A stretch of 64,000 bases of DNA from a virus (IMGVR_UViG_3300027797_000019:1-64000); one strand, 5' to 3'. Shown: positions 1 through 8,569, counted from the stretch's first letter. Numbers and translations: made by a program. Notes: generated by a model from the letters alone, not told the origin.

Positions 1-118
1 TGTTAATTGTTCTTATACATTTTGTGCAGTAAGCATATGTTCCATTTTCACTGACTTTGATTTGTGGTTGTGGGACTTTGCATTCGCACATATCGTTGCT
101 TGGTTCTTCTTGTTTCAT
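1..118 (-). CDS. Partial Cys-rich small protein (cut by window edge)
   Basis: A leftward frame opens with ATG at 118-116 and stays open to the window edge, giving 39 residues with no stop. It has a CxC pair (C11, C13) and a CxxC pair (C31, C34), a zinc-knuckle-like spacing. It lies just beyond the radical SAM gene in the same direction, so it probably belongs to that transcript. I do not recognise the family. The short visible length limits confidence. Confidence 0.45.
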   Translation of the reverse strand, partial: MKQEEPSNDMCECKVPQPQIKVSENGTYAYCTKCIRTIN

Positions 119-175
119 TTCTCGTTGGTGTTAAAGGTTTTTCGTAACAAATCTTATATGTTTTTTGTTACATAG

Positions 176-247
176 TTATTTTTTACTGTCAACAGTTTTT
201 AAAATTGCATAAAGCAGTATTATAACTGTAATTCCGATAAATGTCAT
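176..247 (-). CDS. Possible 23-residue membrane peptide
   Basis: A short frame begins 3 bases after the stop of the radical SAM gene and ends at TAA (178-176). Residues 2-16 are almost entirely hydrophobic (Ile, Val, Leu, Ala), followed by a short charged tail, as in single-span mini-proteins. The tight spacing to the upstream stop suggests translational coupling. No family is recognised and chance cannot be excluded at this length. Confidence 0.25.
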   Translation of the reverse strand: MTFIGITVIILLYAILKTVDSKK

Positions 248-250
248 GAT

Positions 251-1108
251 TTAAAATATATATCTAATGTGATTCCAGGGAATTATCTCATCATGCAATT
301 GAGTAAACTCACTAATATATTGGGACTTTAAGTTGTGTTTATAACGTATATTAAGCCCACCATATTGAGAAGTTTTATCTTCTTGTATTAGAGGATTCCA
401 TAATAACTCTTCACCCACTAAGTGATTAGAAATGTTATATTGATGTTTATTATGATTATGAGTCAGAAATATAACTTCAGCTTTAACCTGATTTTTATAT
501 TTTCTGTCTACAATAGCATCAACACCTTCAAATAACATTCTATATTGTATTAACCAATCTTCTGTAACAATCACAGGAGAAAAATTGATATGTACGTCAT
601 AACCAGCTTCTATAAAATCATTGATAGCTCTTATTCTATCTATGATTTTTGTAGTATTTGGTTCTAATAAGTCAGCATACTTTTGAGGCATTAAGCTAAA
701 CCTTATACGTATCTTTTGCTTTGGATCATATTTAAGCAAGTCAGAATTCACATATTTTGTAGCAAATGATCCCATAGCACGGGGATGATCTACAAAAAAT
801 TCAAATATTCTTTCCCACTTGTGATATTTTAAATGAAGCGCAAAGTCTTCATTGCAGGATATGTCATATGTAACATATTCTGGATGTGTTTGGTTAGGTT
901 TATCTACTACAGCAAACCAAGCATGATTGCTAATTGCTGTAAGAATATCCCCGGTATTTGTTGCAACATCTAAACCTTCAGGTTTATGTCGCTTCATATA
1001 ACAATAAGTACAATTAAATAAACAACCGTGTCCGAAACTCGGAGAGATGAAGTCTGTGCTTCTTCCGCTCTCACGAATTAACATAGACTTCCTCTCTAAT
1101 AGCTTCAT
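251..1108 (-). CDS. Radical SAM protein of the spore photoproduct lyase type
   Basis: The 285-residue product has the 4Fe-4S binding motif C29-x3-C33-x2-C36 in the context GHGCLFNCTYCYM, typical of radical SAM enzymes. The later segments RIRFSLMPQ and INDFIEAGYDVHINFSPVIV match what I know of the spore photoproduct lyase family, which reverses 5-thyminyl-5,6-dihydrothymine lesions using S-adenosylmethionine. Spore lyases are usually somewhat longer, so this is a compact version. It overlaps the upstream 92-residue gene by 4 bases, indicating co-translation. A DNA-repair role is inferred; another lesion or a modified phage base could be the substrate. Confidence 0.8.
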   Translation of the reverse strand: MKLLERKSMLIRESGRSTDFISPSFGHGCLFNCTYCYMKRHKPEGLDVATNTGDILTAISNHAWFAVVDKPNQTHPEYVTYDISCNEDFALHLKYHKWERIFEFFVDHPRAMGSFATKYVNSDLLKYDPKQKIRIRFSLMPQKYADLLEPNTTKIIDRIRAINDFIEAGYDVHINFSPVIVTEDWLIQYRMLFEGVDAIVDRKYKNQVKAEVIFLTHNHNKHQYNISNHLVGEELLWNPLIQEDKTSQYGGLNIRYKHNLKSQYISEFTQLHDEIIPWNHIRYIF

Positions 1109-1383
1109 AAAGAATTACTTGATTGTTGATTGTAAAGATTTAGCGTAATCTTTTCTTCAATGTCTTCATAATTTGATGGTTTAATACCATCATTCCATTC
1201 AATTTTACCTACTTCGAAAAGTGAATTGTCTAAATCATGATGGAGTTCTACGCTAAAAGGAAATACTTCGTCTGGTTGATATTCATCTTCCCATAAAATA
1301 CCTCCTATAACATAAGTACCCGTATGATAAGTTACCTGACCATAAGGATGTTTGCTGATATTTATGTCGGTTTTTTTAATCAT
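1105..1383 (-). CDS. Hypothetical protein, 92 aa
   Basis: The product is acidic and rich in aromatic residues, with alternating hydrophobic residues that suggest a small beta-rich domain. It shows no cysteine cluster, signal peptide or membrane segment. It overlaps its neighbours by 4 and 8 bases, so it is part of a tightly packed leftward operon with the radical SAM gene. Function is unknown. Confidence 0.7.
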   Translation of the reverse strand: MIKKTDINISKHPYGQVTYHTGTYVIGGILWEDEYQPDEVFPFSVELHHDLDNSLFEVGKIEWNDGIKPSNYEDIEEKITLNLYNQQSSNSL

Positions 1384-1843
1384 TTTCTGGTATGCTTATA
1401 TTGTTTTGCTTTCTGTATTCAATTTCTTTAAGAATAAGCTTTAAATGCCAGCTTTTTTCACGCAGATTTAATATTTTATCTGCATCATGTAAACCATAAT
1501 AGTCTACAATTGCTTGCAAATGATTGTCTGTAAGTTTATCTAGCGTTATCCATTTTAAAGATTCATTCATTTCTTTACCTCTCGTACCGCGTGTAGCAAC
1601 AGTTCTGACTATTTCATAAAGATCATCATCAAAGTAAGCAATGGTTTCAACAAGATTTAAATCTTTACCACCATAACGTTGATAGTTGTTTCCACCATCT
1701 ACCATTGTATGATTCTCACAAGAGCATGTCTTGTAGTCATGACCATAGTAGGAAACAAGAACTTCATTACAACTTAGACAGCGAACAGCATTGTATACAA
1801 GCTGTCGATTAATATCAAAATTCTTCGATGGTTTCATTGTCAT
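1376..1843 (-). CDS. Hypothetical protein with N-terminal zinc ribbon, 155 aa
   Basis: The N-terminal third carries RCLSCNEVLVSYYGHDYKTCSC, a CxxC...CxC arrangement consistent with a small zinc-binding ribbon. The rest is mixed alpha/beta and ends in a charged helix. I associate this ribbon-plus-helical layout with uncharacterised phage proteins but cannot name a function. It overlaps both neighbours (8 and 29 bases), supporting one polycistronic leftward message. Confidence 0.7.
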   Translation of the reverse strand: MTMKPSKNFDINRQLVYNAVRCLSCNEVLVSYYGHDYKTCSCENHTMVDGGNNYQRYGGKDLNLVETIAYFDDDLYEIVRTVATRGTRGKEMNESLKWITLDKLTDNHLQAIVDYYGLHDADKILNLREKSWHLKLILKEIEYRKQNNISIPEND

Positions 1844-2300
1844 TGTCTGTAATTTTAATTGTTACACTTATTAATGTACCGTCATCATTAAAACTTCCAA
1901 ATACTGGATACATTCCGTCTCCAATTGTAGTCGAAAAAACTACACCTACACCAGGATGTCCCATTTTGTAGTTAAGTTGACCAAAACCATCTTCTGAAAG
2001 AGTTTCTTTTGCACAAGCATTGTAACTAAAACTATTTTCTGCTTCAAAAGCATCAATAGATTCCCAATCACCTGTAGTAATTAATTGATTCATAGTTTGG
2101 TTGTCATACTCTGCAATTGGTTTTTCATAATTTTGAAAATCTATTTTGTATTGCAAAGTTTTACCCGTTGATTTACTTTTATAAATACGGATATCTAAAA
2201 AATCTTCTTTTTCCCATTCGCTATCTATATAGCAGGGATCGCAAATAAGGAGTTGTCCAGAGTCTACTCCAGCAACACCGAGAAATTGATTATATGGCAT
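1815..2300 (-). CDS. DUF4241-like protein, 161 aa
   Basis: The motif GVDSGQLLICDPCYI near residues 9-23 and GVGVVFSTTIGDGMYPVFG near residues 117-135 are the two halves of a recurring beta-rich fold that I associate with DUF4241-type proteins in bacteria and phages. No catalytic residues are identified. The ATG at 2300 follows a hairpin at 2322-2345, which separates this gene from the VWA gene. Function unknown. Confidence 0.65.
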   Translation of the reverse strand: MPYNQFLGVAGVDSGQLLICDPCYIDSEWEKEDFLDIRIYKSKSTGKTLQYKIDFQNYEKPIAEYDNQTMNQLITTGDWESIDAFEAENSFSYNACAKETLSEDGFGQLNYKMGHPGVGVVFSTTIGDGMYPVFGSFNDDGTLISVTIKITDNDNETIEEF

Positions 2301-2321
2301 AGTTTTTTAATTTAAGTAATT

Positions 2322-2345
2322 ACCCCGGAGTATTTCATCCGGGGT
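2322..2345 (-). terminator. Hairpin between VWA gene and DUF4241-like gene
   Basis: A perfect 8-bp stem (ACCCCGGA / TCCGGGGT) with an 8-base loop lies between the stop of the VWA gene and the next start. On the leftward transcript it is followed by AT-rich sequence without a clean U tract. It may be an attenuator or RNA-processing site instead of a full terminator. Confidence 0.5.
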
Positions 2346-2354
2346 ATTGTATTA

Positions 2355-4280
2355 TTACATCACATACTTTTCTTGAACCAATTTGTTAATGTGTCTAGAT
2401 AAGTAATTCACCATGTCAATTGGAAGCGTTTTTATGTCTGTCATTTTTACAAAATGATTAAACATTAGCTCTGAAGGAACATGGTTATTAATAGCAATTT
2501 GAATTACTTGAAAACCCATTAGTTTTTCAACTTGGTTAACTTTTTCTTTTGTATCTCTAATACCTGTACCACCATTATATCCACCAGCAGCTGGTGCACC
2601 ATCGGATAAAACGAATAGCATACCATTGTTCTGAGTAAATTTTCGGATACGTTTAGCAGTTTCAAGTATTGCAACACCATCACGATTTTCGCAACGTGCT
2701 TTACAACCACCTAAGGCATAAGGAGACACTGATTTACCTGGTTCACGATAAATATAAATTTCAGTAGTACGATGACCAGTTTGATCTGCAGAGTGACCAT
2801 AAATAAATAACTCAACATCAGTTAATTTACCCAATGCTTCATTAATAAATACAGCTGCTTCTCTTGCTTTATCAATTGAGTCACCAGACATTGAACCAGA
2901 TTCGTCAATTAAAACACCGATACAAATTTTATTAGTTTTCACATGACCTATTCTTTCGTAAATAGTAGGTACATGTTGAACTGCTTCTGCAATTTTATTT
3001 GTATCTAGTCTTCCTGAACGCATTGATTTGAGAACAAAATCGTAGTCTTTACTTTTACGAGAAAGAAGTTTTTTAAGAACTTGAGCTTTGGTAATATCTA
3101 TTTTAGATTTTGTAAGCTCATATCTTGCTTTATTTGTATCAGGTGTTAGAAAATGAATACCTGATTTTGCAGGATCATCATCTTTACCATGTATAAATTT
3201 GCTAGCTTCTTCAGCTTTTTCTATTTCTTCTGTAATAGATTTAGCTATTTCTTCGTTCTTTTCAGATTCTTCAGGTGTTTCAATTTGATCTATTAAATTG
3301 TCATACACTGATTTTACAGAATCAGCAAATGCTGCACTCAAACTAGACTTACGTTTTCTAGTATCTCTACGTTTGTCAGAAGGTGTTTTTTCACTATCAG
3401 ATTTAGTAGAATCATCAGGATTATCATCAGAATCACTACCATCATCACCATCATCACTTCCTTCACCTTCACCTTCACCAGGTCCTGGCGGTGGCGGTGG
3501 TGGTAACGTTTCATCTATGTACTTAATTACAGTATTATAGATTGCTTTAGTGATTTTATCAGCATCTTCAGATGTTCTCGGAATACCGTCAAACTTGTTA
3601 AATATTTTTTGTAAATAATCTACAAGTTTTGAATATTTTTCAAGAAGTTCTTCTGGAACATCTTTAGGATAACGAATCAACATTGTCAAAAGTTGAACTA
3701 CTTCTTCCATTTCAGATTCTGCTGGTTTACTTAACCAACCTTCTGCCTTTTCATAAATATGTTCTTTATGCTTTTGAGCAAATCGACTATATCCGGGATA
3801 AGATTCTGATAATTCTCTATGAATACGTTCATCATCAAGAAGAACGCGTATCATAGATTGTAAATCACCAAGTTTTTTAGATTTATTCACGGCGTTTACA
3901 TATGCTGTTTTATCAGCACTTGTCATAAGTGTGTTCAAACTTGCATTAAGAACACTTTTACCGTAGAAAGCATCTACTTTTTCACCTGTTAATTCTATTT
4001 TACCATCATCATCTTTTAGTATACCAATAGGTAATTCTAATGATGATGTAGCAGCAAAAGGCTTGCTGGTGAAACGGGTGCCCTTTGGGACACCCATTAC
4101 ACGCAACATCGAATTTAAGATGCTTGAAACATCTGAAATTCCTTTTTTACCACGTTTAGAATCAACGAGAAAGTCAGAGTAGTTTTTGTAACCAGTATCC
4201 CAAGATATAAGTCTACGAGAACTGTCATAATAAGAGTAATTATTCTCTTCTTTTCGGTTAAACCAATCTCTGAAACCCAT
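2355..4280 (-). CDS. CobT-like VWA-domain protein, partner of the AAA+ ATPase
   Basis: The 641-residue product has three parts: an alpha-helical N-terminal region, a disordered proline- and acid-rich linker around residues 258-310, and a C-terminal von Willebrand A domain. The MIDAS metal-site signature DESGSMSG sits at about residue 456, with a further VLSDGAPAAGG motif. This is the CobT arrangement. CobT-like proteins work with CobS/MoxR ATPases to remodel or load metal into protein targets. The ATPase gene lies 10 bases upstream on the same strand, so the two probably form one complex. CobS/CobT-like pairs are known in several large phages, where their target is not established. Confidence 0.85.
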   Translation of the reverse strand: MGFRDWFNRKEENNYSYYDSSRRLISWDTGYKNYSDFLVDSKRGKKGISDVSSILNSMLRVMGVPKGTRFTSKPFAATSSLELPIGILKDDDGKIELTGEKVDAFYGKSVLNASLNTLMTSADKTAYVNAVNKSKKLGDLQSMIRVLLDDERIHRELSESYPGYSRFAQKHKEHIYEKAEGWLSKPAESEMEEVVQLLTMLIRYPKDVPEELLEKYSKLVDYLQKIFNKFDGIPRTSEDADKITKAIYNTVIKYIDETLPPPPPPGPGEGEGEGSDDGDDGSDSDDNPDDSTKSDSEKTPSDKRRDTRKRKSSLSAAFADSVKSVYDNLIDQIETPEESEKNEEIAKSITEEIEKAEEASKFIHGKDDDPAKSGIHFLTPDTNKARYELTKSKIDITKAQVLKKLLSRKSKDYDFVLKSMRSGRLDTNKIAEAVQHVPTIYERIGHVKTNKICIGVLIDESGSMSGDSIDKAREAAVFINEALGKLTDVELFIYGHSADQTGHRTTEIYIYREPGKSVSPYALGGCKARCENRDGVAILETAKRIRKFTQNNGMLFVLSDGAPAAGGYNGGTGIRDTKEKVNQVEKLMGFQVIQIAINNHVPSELMFNHFVKMTDIKTLPIDMVNYLSRHINKLVQEKYVM

Positions 4281-4290
4281 AATTAATTAT

Positions 4291-5634
4291 TTAAAATGCT
4301 GCAATAATTGATTTTACCTTGCTGCGTTCACTTGCACCAATACCATCTTCAAACAATGGCATAATTGCACTCGAAAGCGCTTTTTCAAGAGCAAAACCAT
4401 CTTTTACAAGATTAGCTGCTAATAAAGTATGGCGTACAGAAATTGCATTAGACAGTTCTTGTTCTTTAAACTGTCTGCGAATCTGATTACCAACTTTTAC
4501 AATAGCTTTTGCACTCTTTTCGTCAACTCCTGTACGATTTACTAAAACGCGTACTTCTTCTTTTTCAATCGGATAATCCAATTCAATAGGGAAGAAACGA
4601 TCCAATAACGCACGGTCAATCATTTGAGTACCTGAATATTCAGATCCTAAGTTTGCAGTAGCAAAAAAGATTGCTTTATCGTGTACTAGAATACGACGAT
4701 CAGCATCTGAATCAGCAATGTCAACAGGTAAGTAACGGCGACGGTCTAGACAAGGAAACAAAATATTATTAGCTGCGAGAGGTGAACGGTTAAGCTCATC
4801 TAAGAGAATAATACCTTCTTGTTGAATATTATGTACAAAAGGTGCATAATCAAATTCACTTTTACCATCGCTATTTAGACGGTGTACACCAAGCAGAGCT
4901 GACTGAGCATCTTGGACAGTACCCATATCTTGAGTATGCATAGGTAATCCCATAGACTGTGCAAGAAGTGCAATCAATTCTGTTTTACCAGTACCAGTAG
5001 GTCCAATGATAAGAGTATTTTCTCCGCGTAATACATTACGTACAAGTAAATACCAGATATCAGGATCAATAAAGAACCCAGCCTTTTTTACATCAGGTAC
5101 AGGATACTTAGATTTGATAAAATCATGTAGAGAACTACCAATTTCAACAGCTTCTTCAATTGTTTCGGGAACAGGTGGGTTTAGAATAGCATCTACATCA
5201 ATTGTATAACCATATGGTGCATACAATTCTGCAAGATTACGTACTTTATGATCTGCTGGAACACCGAAATCATATTCATTTGAAAGAATATGATTAAATA
5301 AGTAAACAAGCTCATCACTTGTGGGATTACTTGCAGGTGTACTTGGTAAAACAAATACATTGTCATTTAAGAAAAGAGCTTTCTGATCAGCAATATGAAT
5401 ATGATGATCACCTGCTAACTGATATTGATTTACTTCTTCACCTGGAGTATCCGACATAGTAGATATAAACCATGTTTGAACAGGGAAACGAAGTATATTA
5501 CCCAAGTTGCAAGATACTTTTAGTGTATCTTCTTCAAAATGTGGGTATTGCTTTTTAATATCATTAAAGTTGAGAACTTTAATATTTACGCCACCAGATG
5601 TGGCATCTGCTTTAAATAATATGTGATGTTGCAT
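4291..5634 (-). CDS. MoxR/CobS-type AAA+ ATPase
   Basis: The Walker A motif GPTGTGKT lies near residue 210 and the Walker B-type GIILLDELNRS near residue 275. They are followed by a sensor-1 region (FFATANLGSEYSG) and an arginine-finger stretch (DRALLDRFF). This is the CobS/MoxR AAA+ class, hexameric ATPases acting with VWA partners. About 190 residues precede the ATPase core and probably bind substrate or partner. It is directly upstream of the VWA gene in the same operon. The client could be a phage enzyme or a host complex; nothing here decides. Confidence 0.88.
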   Translation of the reverse strand: MQHHILFKADATSGGVNIKVLNFNDIKKQYPHFEEDTLKVSCNLGNILRFPVQTWFISTMSDTPGEEVNQYQLAGDHHIHIADQKALFLNDNVFVLPSTPASNPTSDELVYLFNHILSNEYDFGVPADHKVRNLAELYAPYGYTIDVDAILNPPVPETIEEAVEIGSSLHDFIKSKYPVPDVKKAGFFIDPDIWYLLVRNVLRGENTLIIGPTGTGKTELIALLAQSMGLPMHTQDMGTVQDAQSALLGVHRLNSDGKSEFDYAPFVHNIQQEGIILLDELNRSPLAANNILFPCLDRRRYLPVDIADSDADRRILVHDKAIFFATANLGSEYSGTQMIDRALLDRFFPIELDYPIEKEEVRVLVNRTGVDEKSAKAIVKVGNQIRRQFKEQELSNAISVRHTLLAANLVKDGFALEKALSSAIMPLFEDGIGASERSKVKSIIAAF

Positions 5635-5650
5635 GTTAGTTTTTTTTTAT

Positions 5651-6265
5651 TTAATGAATTTCAAATCCATTACAATTGCGTAAAAACGCAATGAACCGTT
5701 CAATATTTTTTAGAGAGCTTCCGTGAAAAGGTTCGTACAAAATATCAGGTTTATCGTCCGTTACAAATTCTTTATCAAAGGATAATCTGTTTACACCATA
5801 CTTATTGTTTAGTGCATTCTTTACTGATTCAGAAGGCGTAATAGAAGTTATTCTACCGTGTTCTATAACAGCACGTTGAGACCAGCTGCCTGAAAGCATC
5901 CATACAAATTCAATGTTATCTTGTTTTAGATCATTGACAATTGTTTCTAATGCATTTGCTAAACGATTACATGTATCTAAATCATCAGTTACAAGACCAC
6001 TGTTTTCACCTAACAGTTTGCATTGTTCGTCAGTTAATCCTAAACCATAATTGTCATTTAGACCTATCATTAAATATTGAATAGGTCTCCAAGCCCACCA
6101 GTTATTTCTGAAATAGTAACCCGGGTTGTTATTTTCAAAGTCATCTATTGCTTTAAAATGAGCATCCTTTTCTTCAGAAGATAAAGTATTCCAAATTTCA
6201 TCATTTGGAAATTCAGGTTTTGTACCAATAAGTTTCGGTGAAACACCGTAAATATCTACTCCCAT
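5651..6265 (-). CDS. Conserved phage hypothetical, 204 aa
   Basis: The product begins MGVDIYGVSP and contains a Trp-rich stretch (FRNNWWAWRPIQ) near residue 53. I associate this pairing with a widespread family of uncharacterised phage proteins. It has no membrane segment or metal motif. It lies 16 bases upstream of the AAA+ gene in the same leftward cluster, so joint regulation is likely. No function can be assigned. Confidence 0.7.
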   Translation of the reverse strand: MGVDIYGVSPKLIGTKPEFPNDEIWNTLSSEEKDAHFKAIDDFENNNPGYYFRNNWWAWRPIQYLMIGLNDNYGLGLTDEQCKLLGENSGLVTDDLDTCNRLANALETIVNDLKQDNIEFVWMLSGSWSQRAVIEHGRITSITPSESVKNALNNKYGVNRLSFDKEFVTDDKPDILYEPFHGSSLKNIERFIAFLRNCNGFEIH

Positions 6266-6271
6266 AAAATT

Positions 6272-6724
6272 TTAATTAAAAATGTCTCTGAGATAATTGT
6301 CTAAATCATCTTTGGATGAAGAGTCTGGACCTTTTTCATTATTATCATCTTCTTCTTCGCTTAATTCATGATTAAGCTTGTCACCAAGACTTGATAATAT
6401 TTTATCCATAATTTCATCTGCATGTTTTTGCATTCCTTCATAAAGAATATCTCTTTTGTCAGGATCTAAAACATGCATAAAATGATCCATAGCATCAGTA
6501 AATAATGCTTGTGCAATAAAACGTGTCCTAAGACTATCAACTTGTTTGTAAAGAACTTCTCCAAGTTTCATTAAGTCTTGAGGATTGCCACCGCTTTTAA
6601 TAAAAGAGGGGCATTCAGAATCAGTTTCATTGTGAACTATTGCGATGATATAAGGGTTTTTACCATCGGTTATTTCATCAGTTAGTTCACGAATACGATT
6701 GATAATTTCGCGTGATTTGGACAT
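6272..6724 (-). CDS. Hypothetical helical acidic protein, 150 aa
   Basis: The protein is predominantly alpha-helical in appearance. The C-terminal 35 residues are strongly acidic and serine-rich (HELSEEEDDNNEK...). There is no recognisable motif. It sits 6 bases from the downstream 204-residue gene and belongs to the same leftward operon. An adaptor or DNA-mimic role is conceivable from the acidity but unsupported. Confidence 0.65.
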   Translation of the reverse strand: MSKSREIINRIRELTDEITDGKNPYIIAIVHNETDSECPSFIKSGGNPQDLMKLGEVLYKQVDSLRTRFIAQALFTDAMDHFMHVLDPDKRDILYEGMQKHADEIMDKILSSLGDKLNHELSEEEDDNNEKGPDSSSKDDLDNYLRDIFN

Positions 6725-6737
6725 ATTTGGAAGGGTG

Positions 6738-7007
6738 TTAGATTTTATAGACCTTAGTTACTGTTTTTCGTGCAACAGGATCTTTGATGCGTTCTATTAA
6801 ATTATTTTCAATTAAGACTTTGAGAAGTCTACTGATTTTAGTGCGTTTACAATTACACTTTTCAGACATCCATCTTATAGATGGATAACAGAAATCATTA
6901 GGTCCTTGTAAGCAGGAAAGAATTACGTACAGCATCCTAGCTTCCAAATCTATGGTACTGTTGTAAGCAACAGTATTGGGTATTTTGGCATAGGATATTT
7001 TACGCAT
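6738..7007 (-). CDS. Small winged-helix DNA-binding protein, 89 aa
   Basis: The segment from about residue 22 to 75 (LEARMLYVILSCL...YPSIRWMSEKCNCKRTKISRLLKVLIENNLIERI) has the helix-turn-helix plus wing layout of HTH_36-type replication or transcription regulators, with a typical recognition-helix pattern. The basic C-terminal wing supports DNA contact. Lying inside the leftward operon, it is a candidate regulator of phage transcription and might recognise the TTCTACA operators, but that link is speculative. Confidence 0.7.
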   Translation of the reverse strand: MRKISYAKIPNTVAYNSTIDLEARMLYVILSCLQGPNDFCYPSIRWMSEKCNCKRTKISRLLKVLIENNLIERIKDPVARKTVTKVYKI

Positions 7008-7012
7008 AGTTC

Positions 7013-7315
7013 TTAGTTAAGATTTTCTTTGATAGAAGAATCGTAGTCTTCAATAATTTCTACAATGGGTTCAAGTTTATCTACAATAGACTGAACTGTT
7101 TTGTAAAACATAGAGTCAGTTAATTCATCCTTGATTTTGTCAGTCATCGGGAGTGGTGCTTCAATGCGAGCACCACTACCCGGTAAATTGACAGTCTTTG
7201 TGATGATTCCTTGCTCTATGTTCTTGTTAATTCTCTTTAATACTTGTGAGAATCGATAATAGACCATGCTGATTTCAACATTATCTAAACCTGCAAACTT
7301 TTCTTGAGCGCTCAT
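7013..7315 (-). CDS. Hypothetical protein, about 100 aa
   Basis: The frame is open up to 7351, but I favour the internal ATG at 7315 (MSAQEKFAGLDN...). The longer form would overlap the upstream gene by 32 bases, and the ATG at 7315 falls just after that gene's stop. The product is helical with a short beta/turn segment (NLPGSGARIEAPLP). It has no recognisable family and sits in the leftward operon driven from about 7.9 kb. Confidence 0.6.
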   Translation of the reverse strand: MSAQEKFAGLDNVEISMVYYRFSQVLKRINKNIEQGIITKTVNLPGSGARIEAPLPMTDKIKDELTDSMFYKTVQSIVDKLEPIVEIIEDYDSSIKENLN

Positions 7316-7319
7316 ATGA

Positions 7320-7865
7320 TTAGGAATTAAGTGACAAAGCGGTGTTTTCAACAGTTACATCAAAAAAGTTTAGCGGTAGCAAACGATTGACAATAAATGT
7401 TTCAATCATTACTTTTTTGTTGATACCTAGTTTCTGATTGGTGACATGACGAGGAACATCCGCTCCCATGTAATAGTCACTAACTTTAGAACCAAGTTTA
7501 GCATGAGGAAAGATTACATTCAAAAGTTTAGTTTCTGCTTTGTAATAAGCATCTACACGAAGCTTTCTTACGAGAAACTGCGCTTTGCTGTGTTCTGCTT
7601 CAATTTTAGATTTAGTCTGTTGAGGCATGTTTGCTATTTCTGATTTAGAGAAATAACCCAAACCTCTTACAAGACGATCGTACATTGTGCTTTGAACAGG
7701 GTTTAAGTGAAGCATTTCCATTTCAGCAATAATTGATTTTTTTGCTGCTTTGTCCTGGTAATACTTTTGATCTAGTTCCTCAGAATAGGGAACAAAATGT
7801 GTTTTGTGGTGATTCTCGTGATGAATCAGAATACCTTTGGCGGTACAGTGGATGGTTTTCGACAT
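7320..7865 (-). CDS. Hypothetical basic protein, first gene of leftward operon, 181 aa
   Basis: The N-terminal part is basic and His-rich (ILIHHENHHKTHF), followed by helical sequence. Net positive charge suggests nucleic-acid binding, but no fold is recognised. It is the first gene downstream of the operator-bearing promoter at 7902-7933, with a leader of about 35 bases, so it should be among the earliest products of that unit. Confidence 0.65.
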   Translation of the reverse strand: MSKTIHCTAKGILIHHENHHKTHFVPYSEELDQKYYQDKAAKKSIIAEMEMLHLNPVQSTMYDRLVRGLGYFSKSEIANMPQQTKSKIEAEHSKAQFLVRKLRVDAYYKAETKLLNVIFPHAKLGSKVSDYYMGADVPRHVTNQKLGINKKVMIETFIVNRLLPLNFFDVTVENTALSLNS

Positions 7866-7901
7866 GATGATTTGGTTATTAAGTTGTACAAAAACTTGAG
7901 T

Positions 7902-7933
7902 AAGATATACAAATTGTAGAACTATTCTACAAA
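7902..7933 (-). promoter_or_regulatory. Leftward promoter (Bacteroidota-like)
   Basis: On the minus strand a TTTG (7933-7930) is separated by 20 bases from TATATCTT (7909-7902). This is an imperfect match to the Bacteroidota -33 TTTG / -7 TAnnTTTG promoter. It lies just upstream of the 181-residue gene and just downstream of a terminator for the preceding unit, which is the expected place for a new promoter. The -7 element is weak. Confidence 0.45.
7914..7932. promoter_or_regulatory. Operator-like palindrome TTGTAGAA-N3-TTCTACAA
   Basis: This is a perfect 8-3-8 inverted repeat placed between the proposed -33 and -7 elements of the leftward promoter. Arms of the same core (TGTAGAA/TTCTACA) recur at three other promoter regions in the window, which is why I call it an operator and not a chance palindrome. 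Confidence 0.6.
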
Positions 7934-7971
7934 ATATTTAAATACATTGATTATCAGATGATTAGAATAAT

Positions 7972-8002
7972 AAAAAAGGGATGCTCTACAAGAGAGCACC
8001 CC
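7972..8002 (-). terminator. Rho-independent terminator (leftward)
   Basis: Read leftward, a 10-bp stem (one G-U pair) with a 5-base loop is followed directly by TTTTTTATTATT. This is a textbook intrinsic terminator. It ends the unit running from about 9.2 kb down to 8037, immediately before the promoter at 7902-7933. Confidence 0.85.
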
Positions 8003-8036
8003 AATTTTACTTACCAACCATCTATCAACTATACAC

Positions 8037-8243
8037 CTAATTATTCTTTTCTAAAAACACGCCGTCAAGGTCTACAATAAATGAGATCAAATGTGACGTT
8101 ATTACAGGTATGATACTCCAAGGTGCGAGTACAAGCATAAGGATATCCATGTTTATAATATCTCTTTCCCCATACTCAGCAATTAAAATACCGAGTTGTA
8201 ACATATATGTAATGATTAGATAATAACTTAAAAAGTCTGCCAT
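8037..8243 (-). CDS. Small two-span membrane protein, 68 aa
   Basis: Two hydrophobic stretches (about residues 4-22 and 33-57) are separated by a short charged loop (EYGERD), indicating a helical-hairpin inner-membrane protein. Its start overlaps the stop of the upstream gene by 1 base. Roles for such proteins include superinfection exclusion and lysis support; the sequence does not say which. Confidence 0.65.
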   Translation of the reverse strand: MADFLSYYLIITYMLQLGILIAEYGERDIINMDILMLVLAPWSIIPVITSHLISFIVDLDGVFLEKNN

Positions 8244-8569
8244 TAGTAAAGAATGATTTGTGGTGTATAAATAGACACTGAAATAAATGGGAAAATATAT
8301 TCACTGTTGGGTAGAGATCCTTTCATAATGTATGCACCGAATGCATCGTATTGTGAATACTCTTCAACTAGTTCTATGTTTTCAGGGTCTGTTCCGAAAT
8401 GGTAAGCTGCTTTATCACGAATGTCTAGTAAAGAATCACCCATGATAAGATAATTTTGCTCTTTCCATGTGAAAGAAGCATACATTTTCATAACTACTGA
8501 TTCTGTTATTGTAGGAAATATTTCTCCATTTTGTAACATTTCAGCATAGATTTCTTTCATTTTGCCCAT
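8243..8569 (-). CDS. Hypothetical protein, 108 aa
   Basis: A soluble, aromatic-rich product with no metal or nucleotide motif. It is part of a run of four small leftward genes (9244 down to 8037) with minimal spacing, ended by the terminator at 7972-8002. Function unknown. Confidence 0.6.
   Translation of the reverse strand: MGKMKEIYAEMLQNGEIFPTITESVVMKMYASFTWKEQNYLIMGDSLLDIRDKAAYHFGTDPENIELVEEYSQYDAFGAYIMKGSLPNSEYIFPFISVSIYTPQIILY

Noticed and set aside
3298-3540. Rightward frame opposite the VWA gene, with poly-Gly and Ser/Pro repeats
   Set aside because: It is the antisense image of the acidic, Pro-rich linker of the VWA protein. The low complexity comes from that strand, and no start signal supports it.
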